Assembly (NCBI RefSeq): GCF_024211275.1
Contig: NZ_JAMLDX010000005.1
Coordinates: forward strand, 62,001-126,000
DNA: 64,000 nt
Direction of reading: 5' to 3'
Origin: Sphingomonas tagetis
GTDB taxonomy: Bacteria > Pseudomonadota > Alphaproteobacteria > Sphingomonadales > Sphingomonadaceae
In this document: one piece after another, positions 33,005 through 45,368 of the stretch
Layout of the letters: each line of letters begins with the position of its first letter
Position numbering within the stretch: the first letter of the stretch is position 1
Position numbers and translations under genes: made by a program
Notes under the pieces: model-generated
The model's input: only the letters and a program-made list of their open reading frames with translations
What the model was told of the DNA's origin: nothing
Database searches by the model: none

Positions 33005-34705
33005 ATGATCATCGGCATCGACCTCGGCACGACCAACAGTGCCGCGGCGGTATGGCGCGACGGGGCGGCGGTGCTGATCCCCAACCGGCTCGGCCATGTG
33101 CTGACCCCAAGCGCGGTGAGCATCGGCGAGGAGGGCGAGGTCATCACCGGCCTCGCCGCGCGCGAGCGCATGGCGAGCCACCCCGACGTCACCGCCACCG
33201 CGTTCAAACGCTATATGGGCACGCGCCGCACCGCGACGCTGGGCAAGCGCAGCTTCAGCCCCGAGGAATTGTCCGCGCTGGTGCTGCAGAGCCTCAAGGC
33301 CGATGCCGAGGCGTATCTGGGCGAGACCGTCACCGAAGCGGTGATCACCGTCCCCGCCTATTTCAACGACAAGCAGCGCAAGGCGACGCATCGCGCCGGC
33401 GAACTCGCCGGCCTCAAGGTCGAGCGGCTGGTCAACGAGCCGACCGCCGCCGCGCTCGCTTATGGCATCCACCAGCTCGCTGACGAATCGCGCTTCCTGG
33501 TGTTCGATCTCGGCGGCGGCACGTTCGACGTCTCGATCGTCGAGATTTTCGAGGGGATCATCGAGGTTCGTGCCTCGACCGGCGACAATCATCTCGGCGG
33601 CGAGGATTTCAACGAGCTGCTGGTCGACCTGATGCGCTTCAAGCATGCCGACGCGTTCGGTGAGGCCGGGCGTGGCGAGGATGCGCTGCATCAGAAATTG
33701 CGCGAAGCGGCTGAGCGCGCCCGGCGCGGGCTGTCCAGCGCGTCGGAAGTCGAGATGCGCGTGGTATGGCAGGACGCCGAATATCGCCACACGGTCAACA
33801 CCCAGGCATTCGAGGAAGCCGCCAAGCCGCTGATCGACAGGCTCCGCGAACCGGTGCTGCGCTCGATGCGCGATTCGGGGATCAAGAGCGCCGAGCTCAG
33901 CGAGATCATCCTGATCGGCGGCTCGACGCGCATGCCGCTGGTGCGCAGCGCCGTCACCCGCATGTTCGGGCGCTTTCCCAATGCCACGGTCAATCCCGAC
34001 GAGGCGGTGGCGCTGGGCGCGGCGGTGCAGGCGGGGCTCAAATCGCGCGATTCGGCGCTCAAGGAAGTCGTCGTCACCGATGTCTGCCCCTATTCGCTGG
34101 GCGTGGAGGTCGCGCGGCGGCTGCCCGGCGGCGGGATCGAGGACGGGCTGTTCGCGCCGATCATCGAGCGCGGCACGGTGATTCCGGCAAGCCGCATCCA
34201 CACTTTCTCCACCATGCACGACAACCACGCCAAGGTCGAAATGGGCATCTATCAGGGCGAGGCGCGGCTGGTGCGCGACAATGTCGAGATCGGCCGCACC
34301 GAGGTGCGCGTGCCGCGCGGCCCGGCGGGGCAGGTCGTCGATGTGCGTTTCTCCTACGACGTGTCGGGGTTGCTCGAGGTCGACATCGTCGTGCCGCAGA
34401 CCGGCGAGAAGGTCAGCCTGACGATCAATGACGGCATGGCCGGCGACGCGGCGTCGCTCGAACGCGCACGCGCCTCGCTCGCCGCGCTCAAGACGCATCC
34501 GCGTGACGAGGCCGAGAACAAGGCGGCGATGGCGCGCGGCGAGAAATGCTACGAGAATTTCCTCGGCGACCAGCGTTACTGGGTCGGCGAAGTGCTCAGC
34601 CGCTTCACCGCCGCGCTGGAAACGCAGGACCCGCGCACGATCGAGGCGGCACGCAAGGAGCTGCACGGCGCGCTCGATTCGCTTGAGGGCGAGACCTTTC
34701 TTTGA
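33005..34705 (+). CDS. hscC: Hsp70-family chaperone HscC
   Basis: A 566-residue short Hsp70. Nucleotide-binding motifs IGIDLGTTNSAAAVW, FDLGGGTFDVSIVEIF and IILIGGSTRMPLV are intact, and the substrate domain is complete but lacks the long C-terminal lid, as in HscC. ATG 33005 begins exactly at the Hsp70 N terminus. Its stop overlaps the TTG start of a membrane J-like protein, matching the E. coli arrangement in which HscC works with the membrane J-proteins DjlB and DjlC. Substrates are unknown. Confidence 0.93.
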   Translation: MIIGIDLGTTNSAAAVWRDGAAVLIPNRLGHVLTPSAVSIGEEGEVITGLAARERMASHPDVTATAFKRYMGTRRTATLGKRSFSPEELSALVLQSLKADAEAYLGETVTEAVITVPAYFNDKQRKATHRAGELAGLKVERLVNEPTAAALAYGIHQLADESRFLVFDLGGGTFDVSIVEIFEGIIEVRASTGDNHLGGEDFNELLVDLMRFKHADAFGEAGRGEDALHQKLREAAERARRGLSSASEVEMRVVWQDAEYRHTVNTQAFEEAAKPLIDRLREPVLRSMRDSGIKSAELSEIILIGGSTRMPLVRSAVTRMFGRFPNATVNPDEAVALGAAVQAGLKSRDSALKEVVVTDVCPYSLGVEVARRLPGGGIEDGLFAPIIERGTVIPASRIHTFSTMHDNHAKVEMGIYQGEARLVRDNVEIGRTEVRVPRGPAGQVVDVRFSYDVSGLLEVDIVVPQTGEKVSLTINDGMAGDAASLERARASLAALKTHPRDEAENKAAMARGEKCYENFLGDQRYWVGEVLSRFTAALETQDPRTIEAARKELHGALDSLEGETFL

Positions 34706-36986
34706 AACCCTGGTGGGAGGTCCTCGGCATTCCGCGCGACAGCGATCGCGCGGCGAAGCGGCGTGCCTATGCGGCGAAACTCAAGCTCACCAACCCGGAG
34801 GACGACCCGCAGGGCTTCATGGCGCTGCGTCAGGCCTATGAGGCTTCGCTTCACTGGATCGACTATGGCGACGAGTGGGAGGACGAGGAGGAAACCGACT
34901 GGGATGCGGTTGAAATCACCGCCGCCGACGCGCCGGACGCCGCGGCGCGGCAGCCGTTCGTCGTCCCCGTCGCGGCCGAGCCCGCGCTCGGCCCCGATCC
35001 CGATCCGCATGCCGATGCGCGGACGGCGGACCATGCCGAGCTGCGCGAACTGACCGCCGCGCTCGAAGCCGGGCTGCGCGGACCGTGGTTCAAGGGCGAC
35101 ACCGAGCTCAAATTCTATCTCAGCCGCATCATCGCCGCGCCCGCGCTGATCGAGCTCGAAACGCGCGACGCCATCGAACATTGGCTCGCCGATCTGCTCG
35201 CCGACACCGTGCCGCGTAGCGATCCGATCCTGATGAAGGCGATCGAGACGTTCCGCTGGGATTCCGAAGGCGAACGCCCGCCGGCCGTGTGGCGCGTCCT
35301 CGGCCGCATCGACGAATGGCGCATGATCCAGTCGCTCGGCGAGGGCCGGCATGAGCTTGCTGCCGGCTGGCGCAGCTTGACGCGAAAGGATGAGCCGGTG
35401 TGGCAGCGCCGCATCGGCGCGCTGCGGCCCGGCGTGGCGGCGCAGGTCGGGCAATTGTTCGATCTCGCCGATTATCAGACGCCCGGCATCGTCCATTCGT
35501 TCGATGCTCAGGCTGCGGCGTGGTGGCGCGGCCATCTGGCGCAGCCGCGCTTCGGTTTCGTCGATCTCGCCATGCTGGCGGCTGCGCTGGCGGGTGCGCT
35601 TTTCGTGGCGATGTTCGCGGCCGATCCGATGGTCCGATGGGGCGGCGCTGCGGTGTTGCTCACAGCGGCGCTGTTTCCGGTGATCCGGCTGCGCATCGTC
35701 GCACCATGGCGGCGGCGGCGCGACGCCGACTATCTGCCGCCGGACTGGATCAGCCATGGCTGGCTCGGGCCATGGGCCGCGGCGCTGCTGTTGCTGATCT
35801 GGACGCCGGCCGGGCCATGGATGGCGGGGGCGACGGTCGCGCTCTCCGCCGTCGCCGGGCTGTGGATGGCGGTGACGGTCGGGCGCGAGCCGCGGATCGG
35901 CAATCCGCTGTGGCGCCTCGTCTCGTTCGGCGCGCTGGCGTTGCTCGGTGCCGCCGCTTTCCTGGCGCTGTCGGGCGCGGAACAGGCGGCGCTCGCGGCC
36001 TTTGCCATCGCGTCGCTAATCATTGCCGGCGCCGGTGCGAACGCCATCGCCGAACTGCTGTGGCGCGTCGGCGAGAAACCGGTGCTGGCGGCGAGCGTCG
36101 CCGCGCTGTTGCTGCTCGCCGCCGCCGCGGTGCGGATGGCGCTGCCGGCGGCGCCGCAGCCGCTGGTGCCGTGGGGCGCCGCCGCAATCGCGGGCATGAT
36201 GCTGACGGTCGCGGTGCGCGAGCTGCACGACGGCAGTTTCATCGTGCGCTTCACCCCGCTGCTGCGCTGGGCGCTGTGGGTCGCGCTGGTGGTGTCGGCG
36301 ATCCTGTCGACCCCGCCGGTGGAGAAAAGCGGGGCGCCGCCCATATCCGTCGGCTCGACCGATTCGATCGAACGTATCGAACCGGGCTTCGCCGCACTTA
36401 AGACTGGAAATCCGGCGCTTTACGCAGCGGCCGAGCGCATTCGGCGCGAAATCGCCGGTGAAGAACGTCAGGCAGCCGTCAAGCGCACGCGCACCGAAGG
36501 TTGGGCGGAGATCGACCGGCTGGTCAACGCCGCCTATCGCCAGCGTTTGCCGCTCGCGCCCGCCTCGCTGATCGCCGCCGAGATGGACATCCGCCTTGCG
36601 ACGATGCGCGAGCAGCAGAAGCGCGACCCGCGCAGTTGCGCCAGCGAGACGGCTGCCGCGTCGTTCACCCCGAGCGAGGCGTTGCGCAAACGTCATTACC
36701 GTCATGCGCTTGCGGTCGCGGGAAGCACGCCTGAAATGCCGGGGCGGATGGGGGTGGGATCAAGGGTGCCGATGGACGAGTTGATCCGCGCCGCCACCAA
36801 TGGTGATCCGCAGCGCGCGAAGGCCCTCTCGGATGCCTTTGCCGGCGCCGACGCGAAGGCCAAATGCGCCGCACAAATCGCCATGCTGGAGGTGCTGACT
36901 GCCCGGTCCGATCTCGACATCGCCAAAACGATGCGGCCCGGACTCATCGCCCGGGCCGCAGAGAAATCAGCGAAGAAAAGGCTCGA

Positions 36987-36999
<13 letters not shown>
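34702..36999 (+). CDS. Membrane J-domain-like HscC partner with degenerate HPD
   Basis: A 765-residue protein starting at TTG 34702, overlapping the hscC stop (TTGA). Residues 1-50 look like a shortened J domain ([13 protein letters not shown], then [13 protein letters not shown]), but the HPD tripeptide that stimulates Hsp70 ATPase is replaced by NPE. An acidic linker and soluble region (50-280) precede about eight hydrophobic segments (about 286-540), then a soluble helical C terminus with two Cys. It resembles DjlB/DjlC in gene order and J-like start but is longer. It overlaps the 3' end of ftsH by 13 bases, convergently. Confidence 0.75.
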
Positions 37000-38945
<1,946 letters not shown>

Positions 38946-39048
38946 CGATTTCCGGGTGCCATGATTCCAGCTTAACATAGGCGCTGGCAGGTTAATGGCA
39001 ATGGAACAGCTGTGTACTGGTCAGGAAATGCGCCGTGTGGCGCATGCA

Positions 39049-39126
39049 GCACCAGCCCGCTCCCCCACCCGGCCACCCAACGGCAGTTTACTCTATGGGT
39101 GGCCGGGTGGGGGAGCGGGCTGGTGC
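39049..39126. repeat. Dispersed palindromic repeat, copy C (inverted loop)
   Basis: Perfect 31-bp arms (39049-39079 and 39096-39126) around a 16-base spacer. The spacer is the reverse-complement orientation of those in copies A and B (reads TAGAGTAAACTGCCGT on the bottom strand), so the element is present in opposite orientation. It lies between tilS and ftsH. Confidence 0.85.
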
Positions 39127-39134
39127 CGTCTTCA

Positions 39135-39158
39135 AAAATGCGCTGTTCCGCGCATTTT
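39135..39158 (-). terminator. Hairpin terminator after tilS
   Basis: AAAATGCGC (39135-39143) pairs with GCGCATTTT (39150-39158) across a 6-base loop. On the bottom strand the stem is followed by a run of T residues. It lies 11 bases past the tilS stop and should end the rodZ/cpoB-tilS transcript before ftsH. Confidence 0.65.
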
Positions 39159-39169
39159 CAAAGGATGGC

Positions 39170-40204
39170 TCAGCGTGATTGGCGGGCCGGAGCGAGGCTG
39201 AATTGCCAGATTGGTCCGCGCGGTGTGACCATGACACCCGCTTGCGTGGCGGCGCGGCCTGCTTCGAGCGAATCGAGCAGCGCCTCGACATTGCTCGCGG
39301 CGGAGAAATGCGGCGCGGTCACGCCATGCGCGGTGCGGGTGTCGAGGATCGCCCGCCGCACCAGCCGCCGCTTGACCTCGCGCGGCAAGCCCGATGCGTC
39401 GAGCCGGCCCTTGGCGGCGGCCCAGCGCTCGCCGCCGATGCGGTCGGTCAGTTCGGCCAGCGCGGCATCGGTCTCCTCGATATGCGCGGCGGCGGCGGCG
39501 AGCGCGCCGGCCGACAGCAGCGACTGGCCGGCGAGGAATTCGCGGTAGCGCGTGCGGTCGTGGCGCGGATCGGCGTTGGACGGGTCCTCGACCCAGTTGA
39601 CGCCCGTCGCCTGCGCCACCTCGCGCAGCTCGCGCCGCCGCCAGCGCAACAGCGGGCGCAGAACCAGCACATCGCCGCTCTGCCGAAACGGACGGATGCC
39701 GCTGAGGCCGGTCGTGCCCGACGCCCGGTTGAGCCGCATCAGCAGCGTTTCGGCCTGATCGTCGGCATGGTGCGCGGTCAGCAGCAGATCGATGTCCTGC
39801 GCCGCCATCCACGCTTCCAGCGCGGCGTAGCGCGCGGCGCGCGCCTGTTTCTGCAGGCTGCTGCCCGCGATCGGTTCAAGTGGCGCGAGCGTCACATGCG
39901 CCACGCCCAGCTCAGTGCAGAGCGAAGCGACCAGCGCCGCCTCGTCCGCCGCCTCCGCCCGCAGCCCATGATCGACCGTCGCCACGATCACGCGTCCGGG
40001 AAAGGTGGCGGCGGCGAGCATCAGCATCGCCATGCTGTCGGCCCCGCCCGACACCGCCAGCGCGATCCGGGCGTCACCGTCCAGCGGCGCGCCGGTCGCG
40101 CGCAGGATCAACGCGTTCAGGTCATTCCGAAACCGCTCGACCGCTTCCGGAGCGGGCGGCTTCAGCTCACTTGCACTTGCTGGCGGAGCGGCCGGTGGCG
40201 ACAT
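39170..40204 (-). CDS. tilS: tRNA(Ile)-lysidine synthetase TilS
   Basis: A 344-residue essential N-type ATP pyrophosphatase that converts the wobble cytidine of tRNA-Ile(CAU) to lysidine. The PP-loop is AVSGGADSMAML; further signatures are VDHGLRAEAADEA, TAHHADDQAETLLMRL and VEDPSNADPRHDRTRYR. ATG 40204 makes it overlap the cpoB 3' end by 38 bases; the first 25 residues are a Pro/Ala-rich extension, so a later start cannot be excluded. Confidence 0.94.
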   Translation of the reverse strand: MSPPAAPPASASELKPPAPEAVERFRNDLNALILRATGAPLDGDARIALAVSGGADSMAMLMLAAATFPGRVIVATVDHGLRAEAADEAALVASLCTELGVAHVTLAPLEPIAGSSLQKQARAARYAALEAWMAAQDIDLLLTAHHADDQAETLLMRLNRASGTTGLSGIRPFRQSGDVLVLRPLLRWRRRELREVAQATGVNWVEDPSNADPRHDRTRYREFLAGQSLLSAGALAAAAAHIEETDAALAELTDRIGGERWAAAKGRLDASGLPREVKRRLVRRAILDTRTAHGVTAPHFSAASNVEALLDSLEAGRAATQAGVMVTPRGPIWQFSLAPARQSR

Positions 40205-41081
40205 CCATCTTCATCGCTTCGCTGATGCGGTCGCCATAGACCTGCGTCAGTTCGTCATAGACCTTGCACACCTCGCTCGCCGGCTTCTTCATCTTCACCA
40301 GCGCCTGGGCGAGATAATAGAGCGAATCCGGCGCGCGTTCGCCGTTCGGCATCTTCTGATAGCTCTCGAAGAATGCGGTCGCGGCCATTGCCGGCTTGCC
40401 CTGGTCGAGCAGCGCGCGGCCGAGCAGATTCTGCGAATAGCTGGCGCGGCGGTGCTTGGGATATTTCTGGACGACGCTGCGCAGCTCGGTGATCGCCTTG
40501 TCATATTGCTTGGCCTGCCACAGGCGGAAACCATAGACATAGCCGTCTTCGGCCGCGTCGCTGGTGCTCGGCTTCTCGACCGCGGCGGCTGGCGTCGCGG
40601 GGGCAGGCACGGCGGGTCCGCCTTGCGCGGGGCGCGGCGGGCGGGTGGCACCGGTCACCGGTGCGGCCGGCTCGCTGCCGATCGAGGTGGTGGTCTCCTC
40701 CAGCGCCTTCAATCGCGCGTCGGTCGAGCGCTTGTAGGCGGTGAACGCGTCCTCGAGCTGGCGCAGCTTGTACTGGGTCTGCTCGACCTGCCCGGTGAGG
40801 CCCTGCACACCCGATTCCAGCGCGCTGACGCGGGCGGTGAGGTCGCTGACCACGCCGCTCGCCGGCTGGCCGGGCGAACCCTGTTGCGCGGGCGCGGTGA
40901 TCTGCGGCTCGACGGTCATGCCGGCGCCGCCCGGAAACACCTTGCGTTGCACCGCGCGCATCTCGCGCTCGAGCCGGTCGACCCGGCCTTCGATGCCGTC
41001 GCCACGGCTGGTCTGTGCCGCGACCGGCACGGCGACCGCCGCAAGCGCGGCGATAGCCGTCATGGTAACCATCAAACGCAT
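40167..41081 (-). CDS. cpoB: Cell division coordinator CpoB (YbgF)
   Basis: A 304-residue periplasmic protein of the Tol-Pal system. Signal peptide MVTMTAIAALAAVAVPVAAQ; N-terminal coiled coil (about 30-60 and 90-145) for trimerisation; Pro/Ala linker; C-terminal TPR repeats (about 185-300) with YVYGFRLWQAKQYDKAITEL and LLGRALLDQGKPAMAATAF. ATG 41081 gives the signal peptide. tol-pal genes are not in the window. It coordinates wall synthesis with outer-membrane constriction. Confidence 0.88.
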   Translation of the reverse strand: MRLMVTMTAIAALAAVAVPVAAQTSRGDGIEGRVDRLEREMRAVQRKVFPGGAGMTVEPQITAPAQQGSPGQPASGVVSDLTARVSALESGVQGLTGQVEQTQYKLRQLEDAFTAYKRSTDARLKALEETTTSIGSEPAAPVTGATRPPRPAQGGPAVPAPATPAAAVEKPSTSDAAEDGYVYGFRLWQAKQYDKAITELRSVVQKYPKHRRASYSQNLLGRALLDQGKPAMAATAFFESYQKMPNGERAPDSLYYLAQALVKMKKPASEVCKVYDELTQVYGDRISEAMKMDVATGRSASKCK

Positions 41082-41150
41082 TTGGACACCCCCCGCAGGT
41101 GTAACGTACTGAACACCATATACATCACATAGTGAATCTGTCGCCACGCT

Positions 41151-42059
41151 TTACGGCGCGGTCGAATTATCCGCAAAGGCGGGCGGCAGCGGTTGTGGGC
41201 TGGGCCGTGAAGCCGGCGGGCGGCTCGTGGCGGCTGCCTTCGGGGCTGCGGCCGGCGCGCTGGGCGAGGGCGCCGCGGCGGGCGCAGGCGTCGCCGCGCT
41301 GCCGCGCGCCAGCAGCGCCTCGGCGCTGATCGGCACGTCCTTGACCGACTGCCCGGCGGGGCCGAGCGGCGCGACGTTTGATCCGTTGACCGTCACTTGC
41401 AGCGATTCCGGGCGGCCGACATTGATCATCGGGCCATTGGCCGTGGGCGGCACGTCGTACCGTTCGCCCGCCGCCATTTCCTTCTCGAACAGCCGCTGGC
41501 CGGCGGCGTCGTAGATGCGCACCCAGACCGGCTGCGTCGCGGTCAGCGTCACCTGCCCGCCGCTCGCCGGCACTTGCGGCGTCGCAGCTGCCGGTGTGGC
41601 GCTCGCCGTCGCGCTGGGTTGCGGCGCGGGCTCGGCGCCGCCGCGGAACCAGTCGGTGCCGTACCACAGCCCGACCGCCGCGAGCAGCAGCACCGCGATC
41701 ACTGCCCCGGCCAGCGCCAGCCCGCTCGACGGTTCGCGCACCGGGTCCGCGGGATCGTAGCTTTCATAGACCGGGCGTTCGGCGAAGGTGCCGGCGGTCT
41801 CGGCGCGCAGCTCGCGCGCCAGCGCCACCTCGTCCGCCCCGACCGCACGCGCATAGGCCCGCACGAAGCCGACCGCATAGGTCGGTGAGGGCAGGCCCGA
41901 ATAGTCCGAGGTCTCGATCGCCTGCAAATGGCGCAGCGGCACGCGCGTGCGCGCGGCGATGTCGGCCAGCTCCATGCCCTGCGCCAGCCGCGCATCGCGC
42001 AGCTTCTCGCCCACCTTCACGGGGAAGAGGCTCGCACTCTCGCCGGGTTCGCCGTCCAT
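41151..42059 (-). CDS. rodZ: RodZ-like helix-turn-helix membrane protein
   Basis: A 302-residue bitopic protein. Cytoplasmic HTH domain (about 16-85: VGEKLRDARLAQGMELADIAARTRV), one membrane segment (about 113-135, LALAGAVIAVLLLAAVGLWYG), and a periplasmic DUF4115 domain (about 165-235, with TATQPVWVRIYDAAGQRLFEK and RYDVP). RodZ couples MreB to the elongasome; spherical or rod shape here is not known. The Pro/Ala-rich tail is long. A 69-base gap to cpoB could contain the cpoB promoter. Confidence 0.88.
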   Translation of the reverse strand: MDGEPGESASLFPVKVGEKLRDARLAQGMELADIAARTRVPLRHLQAIETSDYSGLPSPTYAVGFVRAYARAVGADEVALARELRAETAGTFAERPVYESYDPADPVREPSSGLALAGAVIAVLLLAAVGLWYGTDWFRGGAEPAPQPSATASATPAAATPQVPASGGQVTLTATQPVWVRIYDAAGQRLFEKEMAAGERYDVPPTANGPMINVGRPESLQVTVNGSNVAPLGPAGQSVKDVPISAEALLARGSAATPAPAAAPSPSAPAAAPKAAATSRPPASRPSPQPLPPAFADNSTAP

Positions 42060-42231
42060 TCAAATCGCTCCGTGGGGGGTAGGAGGGTCAGGGCCGCGCG
42101 AGCGGTGTCCACCACCGCCCGTCCCCTGTCAACGCTGGCGCGGGCGAAAATGCTGCGATTGCGCGATGTTTCGGGTCCGGCGGTTCGGCAGCGCCCCAAC
42201 GCTTGCCGATCCGGCGGCACCGGCCGGCCAA

Positions 42232-44511
42232 TCAGGCGAGTTCTACGCCGTTGGTTTCCGCCCAGTCCTGCAACGCCGCGCGCATGTCGCGTGGCGGCTG
42301 GGCGAGCAGCTGCGTCATCGTGCCGGTCAGGCTGGCGCGGTCGAGCGAGCGCACCATCGCCTTGATCGGGCCGACCGCCGCCGGCGTGATCGACAACCGC
42401 TCGATGCCCAACCCGATCAGCGCCATCGCCTCGAGCGGCCGCCCGCCCATCTCGCCGCACACGGCGACCGGAATCCCGGCGGCATGCGTCTGGCTCGTGA
42501 CCCGGTGGAGGAAGCGCAGGATCGATGGCGACAGCCAGTCGTAGCGCACCGCCAGCTTGGGATGCGCGCGGTCGGCGGCGAACAGGAATTGCGTGAGGTC
42601 ATTGGTGCCGATCGACAGGAAGTCGAGATTGGGCAGCAGGATGTCGAGCACTTCGGCCAGCGCCGGCACTTCGAGCATCGCGCCATAGCGCACCTGCAGC
42701 GGCAATTTGTGCCCACGCGCCTCGAGCCAGGCGCGTTGCGTCTCGAACAGCGCGCGCGCCTGATCGAACTCCCACGGCTCCGACACCATGGGGAACATCA
42801 CCGACAGCGTTCGCCCTGCGGCGGCCTCGAGCAGCGCGCGCGCCTGCACCTTCATCAGACCGTCGCGGTCGAGTGCCAGGCGCAGCGCGCGCCAGCCCAT
42901 CGCCGGATTCTCCTCCTCGCCATTCTCGTCATGGTCGAGATAGGGCAGCGCCTTGTCTCCGCCGATATCGACGGTACGGAACACGACCGGCCGGTCGCCC
43001 GCGGCGTCGAGCACGTCCTTGTACAGCCGCCGCTGCGCCTCGCGCTGTGGCAACGTCGCGGAAATGAGGAACTGGAATTCGGTGCGGAACAGCCCGATCC
43101 CGTCGGCGCCGGTCAGGTCGAGCGCGGCGACGTCATCGCGCAGCCCGGCATTGACCATCACCGTCACGCGATGCCCGTCCTTCGTGATCGGCACCTCGCC
43201 CTTGAGCGCGGCGAAGGCGGCGCGACGCTTCTGCGTGACCAGCAGTTTGGCGTCGAACGCCTCTTCCATCGCCAGTGTGGGGCGGATCACCAGCGTGCCT
43301 TCGGTGCCGTCGACCAGCAGCCGGTCGCCCTCGGCTATCTGGCGGCGGATGTCCTTGACCCGGCCCAGCACCGGCACGCCCATCGCGCGCGCGACGATCG
43401 TGACGTGCGCGGTCAGCGAGCCTTCCTCGAGCACCACGCCCTTCAGCCGCCGCCGGTCATATTCGAGCAGTTCGGCCGGCCCCAGATTGCGCGCGATCAG
43501 GATCGAATCCTGCCGCAGCCCCATCTGCGCCGCGGTGCCGAGCTGGCCCGAGACGATGCGCAGGAGCCGGTTGGACAGATCCTCCAGATCGTGCATGCGG
43601 TCGCGCAGCAGCGGATCGTCGATCTCGCGCATCCGCATCCGCGTGCGCTGCTGGACGCGCTCGATCGCCGCCTCGGCGGTGAGGCCGCTATCGATCGCCT
43701 CGTTGATGCGCCGCCCCCAGCCCTCGTCATAGGCGAACATCTTGTAGGTCTCGAGGATCTCCTCATGTTCGCCGCCGACGCCGAACTCGGCCTGGCTGGT
43801 CATGCGGTCGATCTGCTCGCGCATCTTGTCGAACGCGGCATAGACGCGGTGGCGCTCGGCCTCGGTATCCTCGGCGACGGTATGCTCGATCGTGATGCGC
43901 GGCTGATGGAACACCGCCGCGCCCGCCGCCATGCCCTCGACCAGCTTGAACCCCGGCACGCGCGCCGTGGCGGTGGATTGCGGCCGCGTCGATCCGCCGC
44001 CGCCCGCCTCATCGACCAGCCCGGCGTTCGAGATCAGCTCGGACAGCACCATCGCCACGGTCTGCAGCGCCTCGATCTCGACTTCTTCATAGCGGCGCGA
44101 TTCGGCATGCTGCACGGCGAGCACCCCGACCGCGCGCTCCTTGCGGATGATCGGCACGCCGGCAAAGCTGTGGAACGCCTCCTCGCCCGTCTCCGGACGA
44201 TAGGCGAAGTCGGGATGCGCCGCCGCCTCGTCGAGATTCAGCGTCTCGACATTCTTGGCGATCATGCCGGTCAGGCCTTCGCCCAGCGCCAGCTTGGTGA
44301 CGTGGACGGCTTCCTGCGCCAGCCCGCGCGTGGCGAACAGTTCCAGCACGCCTTCGCGCAGCAGATAGATCGAGCAGACCTCGCTATCCAGCGCCTCGCC
44401 GATGATGTTGACGACGGCGTTGAGCTTGGCCTGCGCCGCCGATCGCGACGCCATCACATCGTGCAATCGGGTCAGGATTTCACGAGCGGACGCGGCAGCG
44501 GAAAGGGTCAT
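42232..44511 (-). CDS. ptsP: PEP-protein phosphotransferase PtsP (EI-Ntr)
   Basis: A 759-residue enzyme I of the nitrogen PTS. An N-terminal GAF domain (about 15-155) senses nitrogen state through glutamine; the EI part has the phosphorylated His369 in SLTAHVTIVARAMGVP and the C-terminal PEP-binding motifs FRTEFQFL, FRTVDIGGDKALPY and SIGTNDLTQF. It passes phosphate to NPr. In many alphaproteobacteria lysC and ptsP are adjacent; here about 2.6 kb of other genes separate them. Confidence 0.95.
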   Translation of the reverse strand: MTLSAAASAREILTRLHDVMASRSAAQAKLNAVVNIIGEALDSEVCSIYLLREGVLELFATRGLAQEAVHVTKLALGEGLTGMIAKNVETLNLDEAAAHPDFAYRPETGEEAFHSFAGVPIIRKERAVGVLAVQHAESRRYEEVEIEALQTVAMVLSELISNAGLVDEAGGGGSTRPQSTATARVPGFKLVEGMAAGAAVFHQPRITIEHTVAEDTEAERHRVYAAFDKMREQIDRMTSQAEFGVGGEHEEILETYKMFAYDEGWGRRINEAIDSGLTAEAAIERVQQRTRMRMREIDDPLLRDRMHDLEDLSNRLLRIVSGQLGTAAQMGLRQDSILIARNLGPAELLEYDRRRLKGVVLEEGSLTAHVTIVARAMGVPVLGRVKDIRRQIAEGDRLLVDGTEGTLVIRPTLAMEEAFDAKLLVTQKRRAAFAALKGEVPITKDGHRVTVMVNAGLRDDVAALDLTGADGIGLFRTEFQFLISATLPQREAQRRLYKDVLDAAGDRPVVFRTVDIGGDKALPYLDHDENGEEENPAMGWRALRLALDRDGLMKVQARALLEAAAGRTLSVMFPMVSEPWEFDQARALFETQRAWLEARGHKLPLQVRYGAMLEVPALAEVLDILLPNLDFLSIGTNDLTQFLFAADRAHPKLAVRYDWLSPSILRFLHRVTSQTHAAGIPVAVCGEMGGRPLEAMALIGLGIERLSITPAAVGPIKAMVRSLDRASLTGTMTQLLAQPPRDMRAALQDWAETNGVELA

Positions 44512-44560
44512 GGCACAGGGCTAACAGATTGCGCAGCCCCGCGCCATAATCTGGCTTGGA

Positions 44561-45220
44561 TCAGGGCCAGACGGTCGCCGGTCCGGCCGACGCCACCGCG
44601 ATCGGCGCGGCGCGCTCGCCCGGCATCACCACGCGGCCCGCGCGCCATTCGGCCAGCGCGAAGCGATAGGCGTCATAGTCGCGGTAGAAATCGAGGAACG
44701 GCGCTTCGAGCCGCGCGATCGCCTCGCCGGCAAAGCTCTCGAACCCGGCTTCGTCGATCAGCGACGCTTCGATCAGCACGTCATAGGCGACCGCGCAGAA
44801 CGCCGCCTGCGCGGTCGGCTGCGCGAAATAATTGTACAGCCGCGTCATCGCGCCATCATGCTGGTTCTGCCACGCGGCGCCGTACCGCACCTTGTACACC
44901 CCCCGCACCGCGCTGTCGGCGGCGGCGAGCACGCGCTGCTTCTCGCGCAGCAGCCCGTTATAGGCAGCGATCCGCTCGCGCTCATATTCGTCGCGGCAGC
45001 TCAGCGCGGCGACGTTGAGCGCGGCGCGGACATGCCAGGTCGCCTCTTCGCGCGAGATGCCGAGGTTCGGCGTGACATAGCGCCCGGCGACGTCGCGCAG
45101 CGGAATGCGCTCATAGGCGGTGGCGCCCTTGGGCGGTTGAGGCGGCGCGTACTGCGCGAGCGCCGGAGTCGCGGCGAGCGCCAGAACGGCGCTGCCGAGC
45201 AGCTTTAGTGCGATCTTCAT
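44561..45220 (-). CDS. Exported hypothetical protein
   Basis: A 219-residue protein with signal peptide KIALKLLGSAVLALAATPALA. The mature protein is helical and contains two Cys (VAALSCRDEYERERIAA and AQAAFCAVAYDVL) that probably pair. Segments such as HVRAALNVAALSCRDEY and FLDFYRDYDAYRFALAEWRAG are familiar from sphingomonad proteins of unknown function. Cytoplasmic export by Sec is likely. It lies alone between ptsP and the flavin monooxygenase gene. Confidence 0.7.
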   Translation of the reverse strand: MKIALKLLGSAVLALAATPALAQYAPPQPPKGATAYERIPLRDVAGRYVTPNLGISREEATWHVRAALNVAALSCRDEYERERIAAYNGLLREKQRVLAAADSAVRGVYKVRYGAAWQNQHDGAMTRLYNYFAQPTAQAAFCAVAYDVLIEASLIDEAGFESFAGEAIARLEAPFLDFYRDYDAYRFALAEWRAGRVVMPGERAAPIAVASAGPATVWP

Positions 45221-45368
45221 GAAATGCCCCCATTTCGGATGTATCCCCGTATGGGAAAATCCGCCTCGAGGGGCTGCCGCCGTCTTAAGAAATCAGGTCA
45301 ATGCGTCGTGAATGACGTTCTTTCCGAAAGGCAATTCAACGGGTTGAACGAAACGTATCCGTAACGTT

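Noticed and set aside
41947..45018. Long + strand open frame of about 1020 codons
   Set aside because: Antisense shadow of ptsP and its neighbours; no motif and biased composition.
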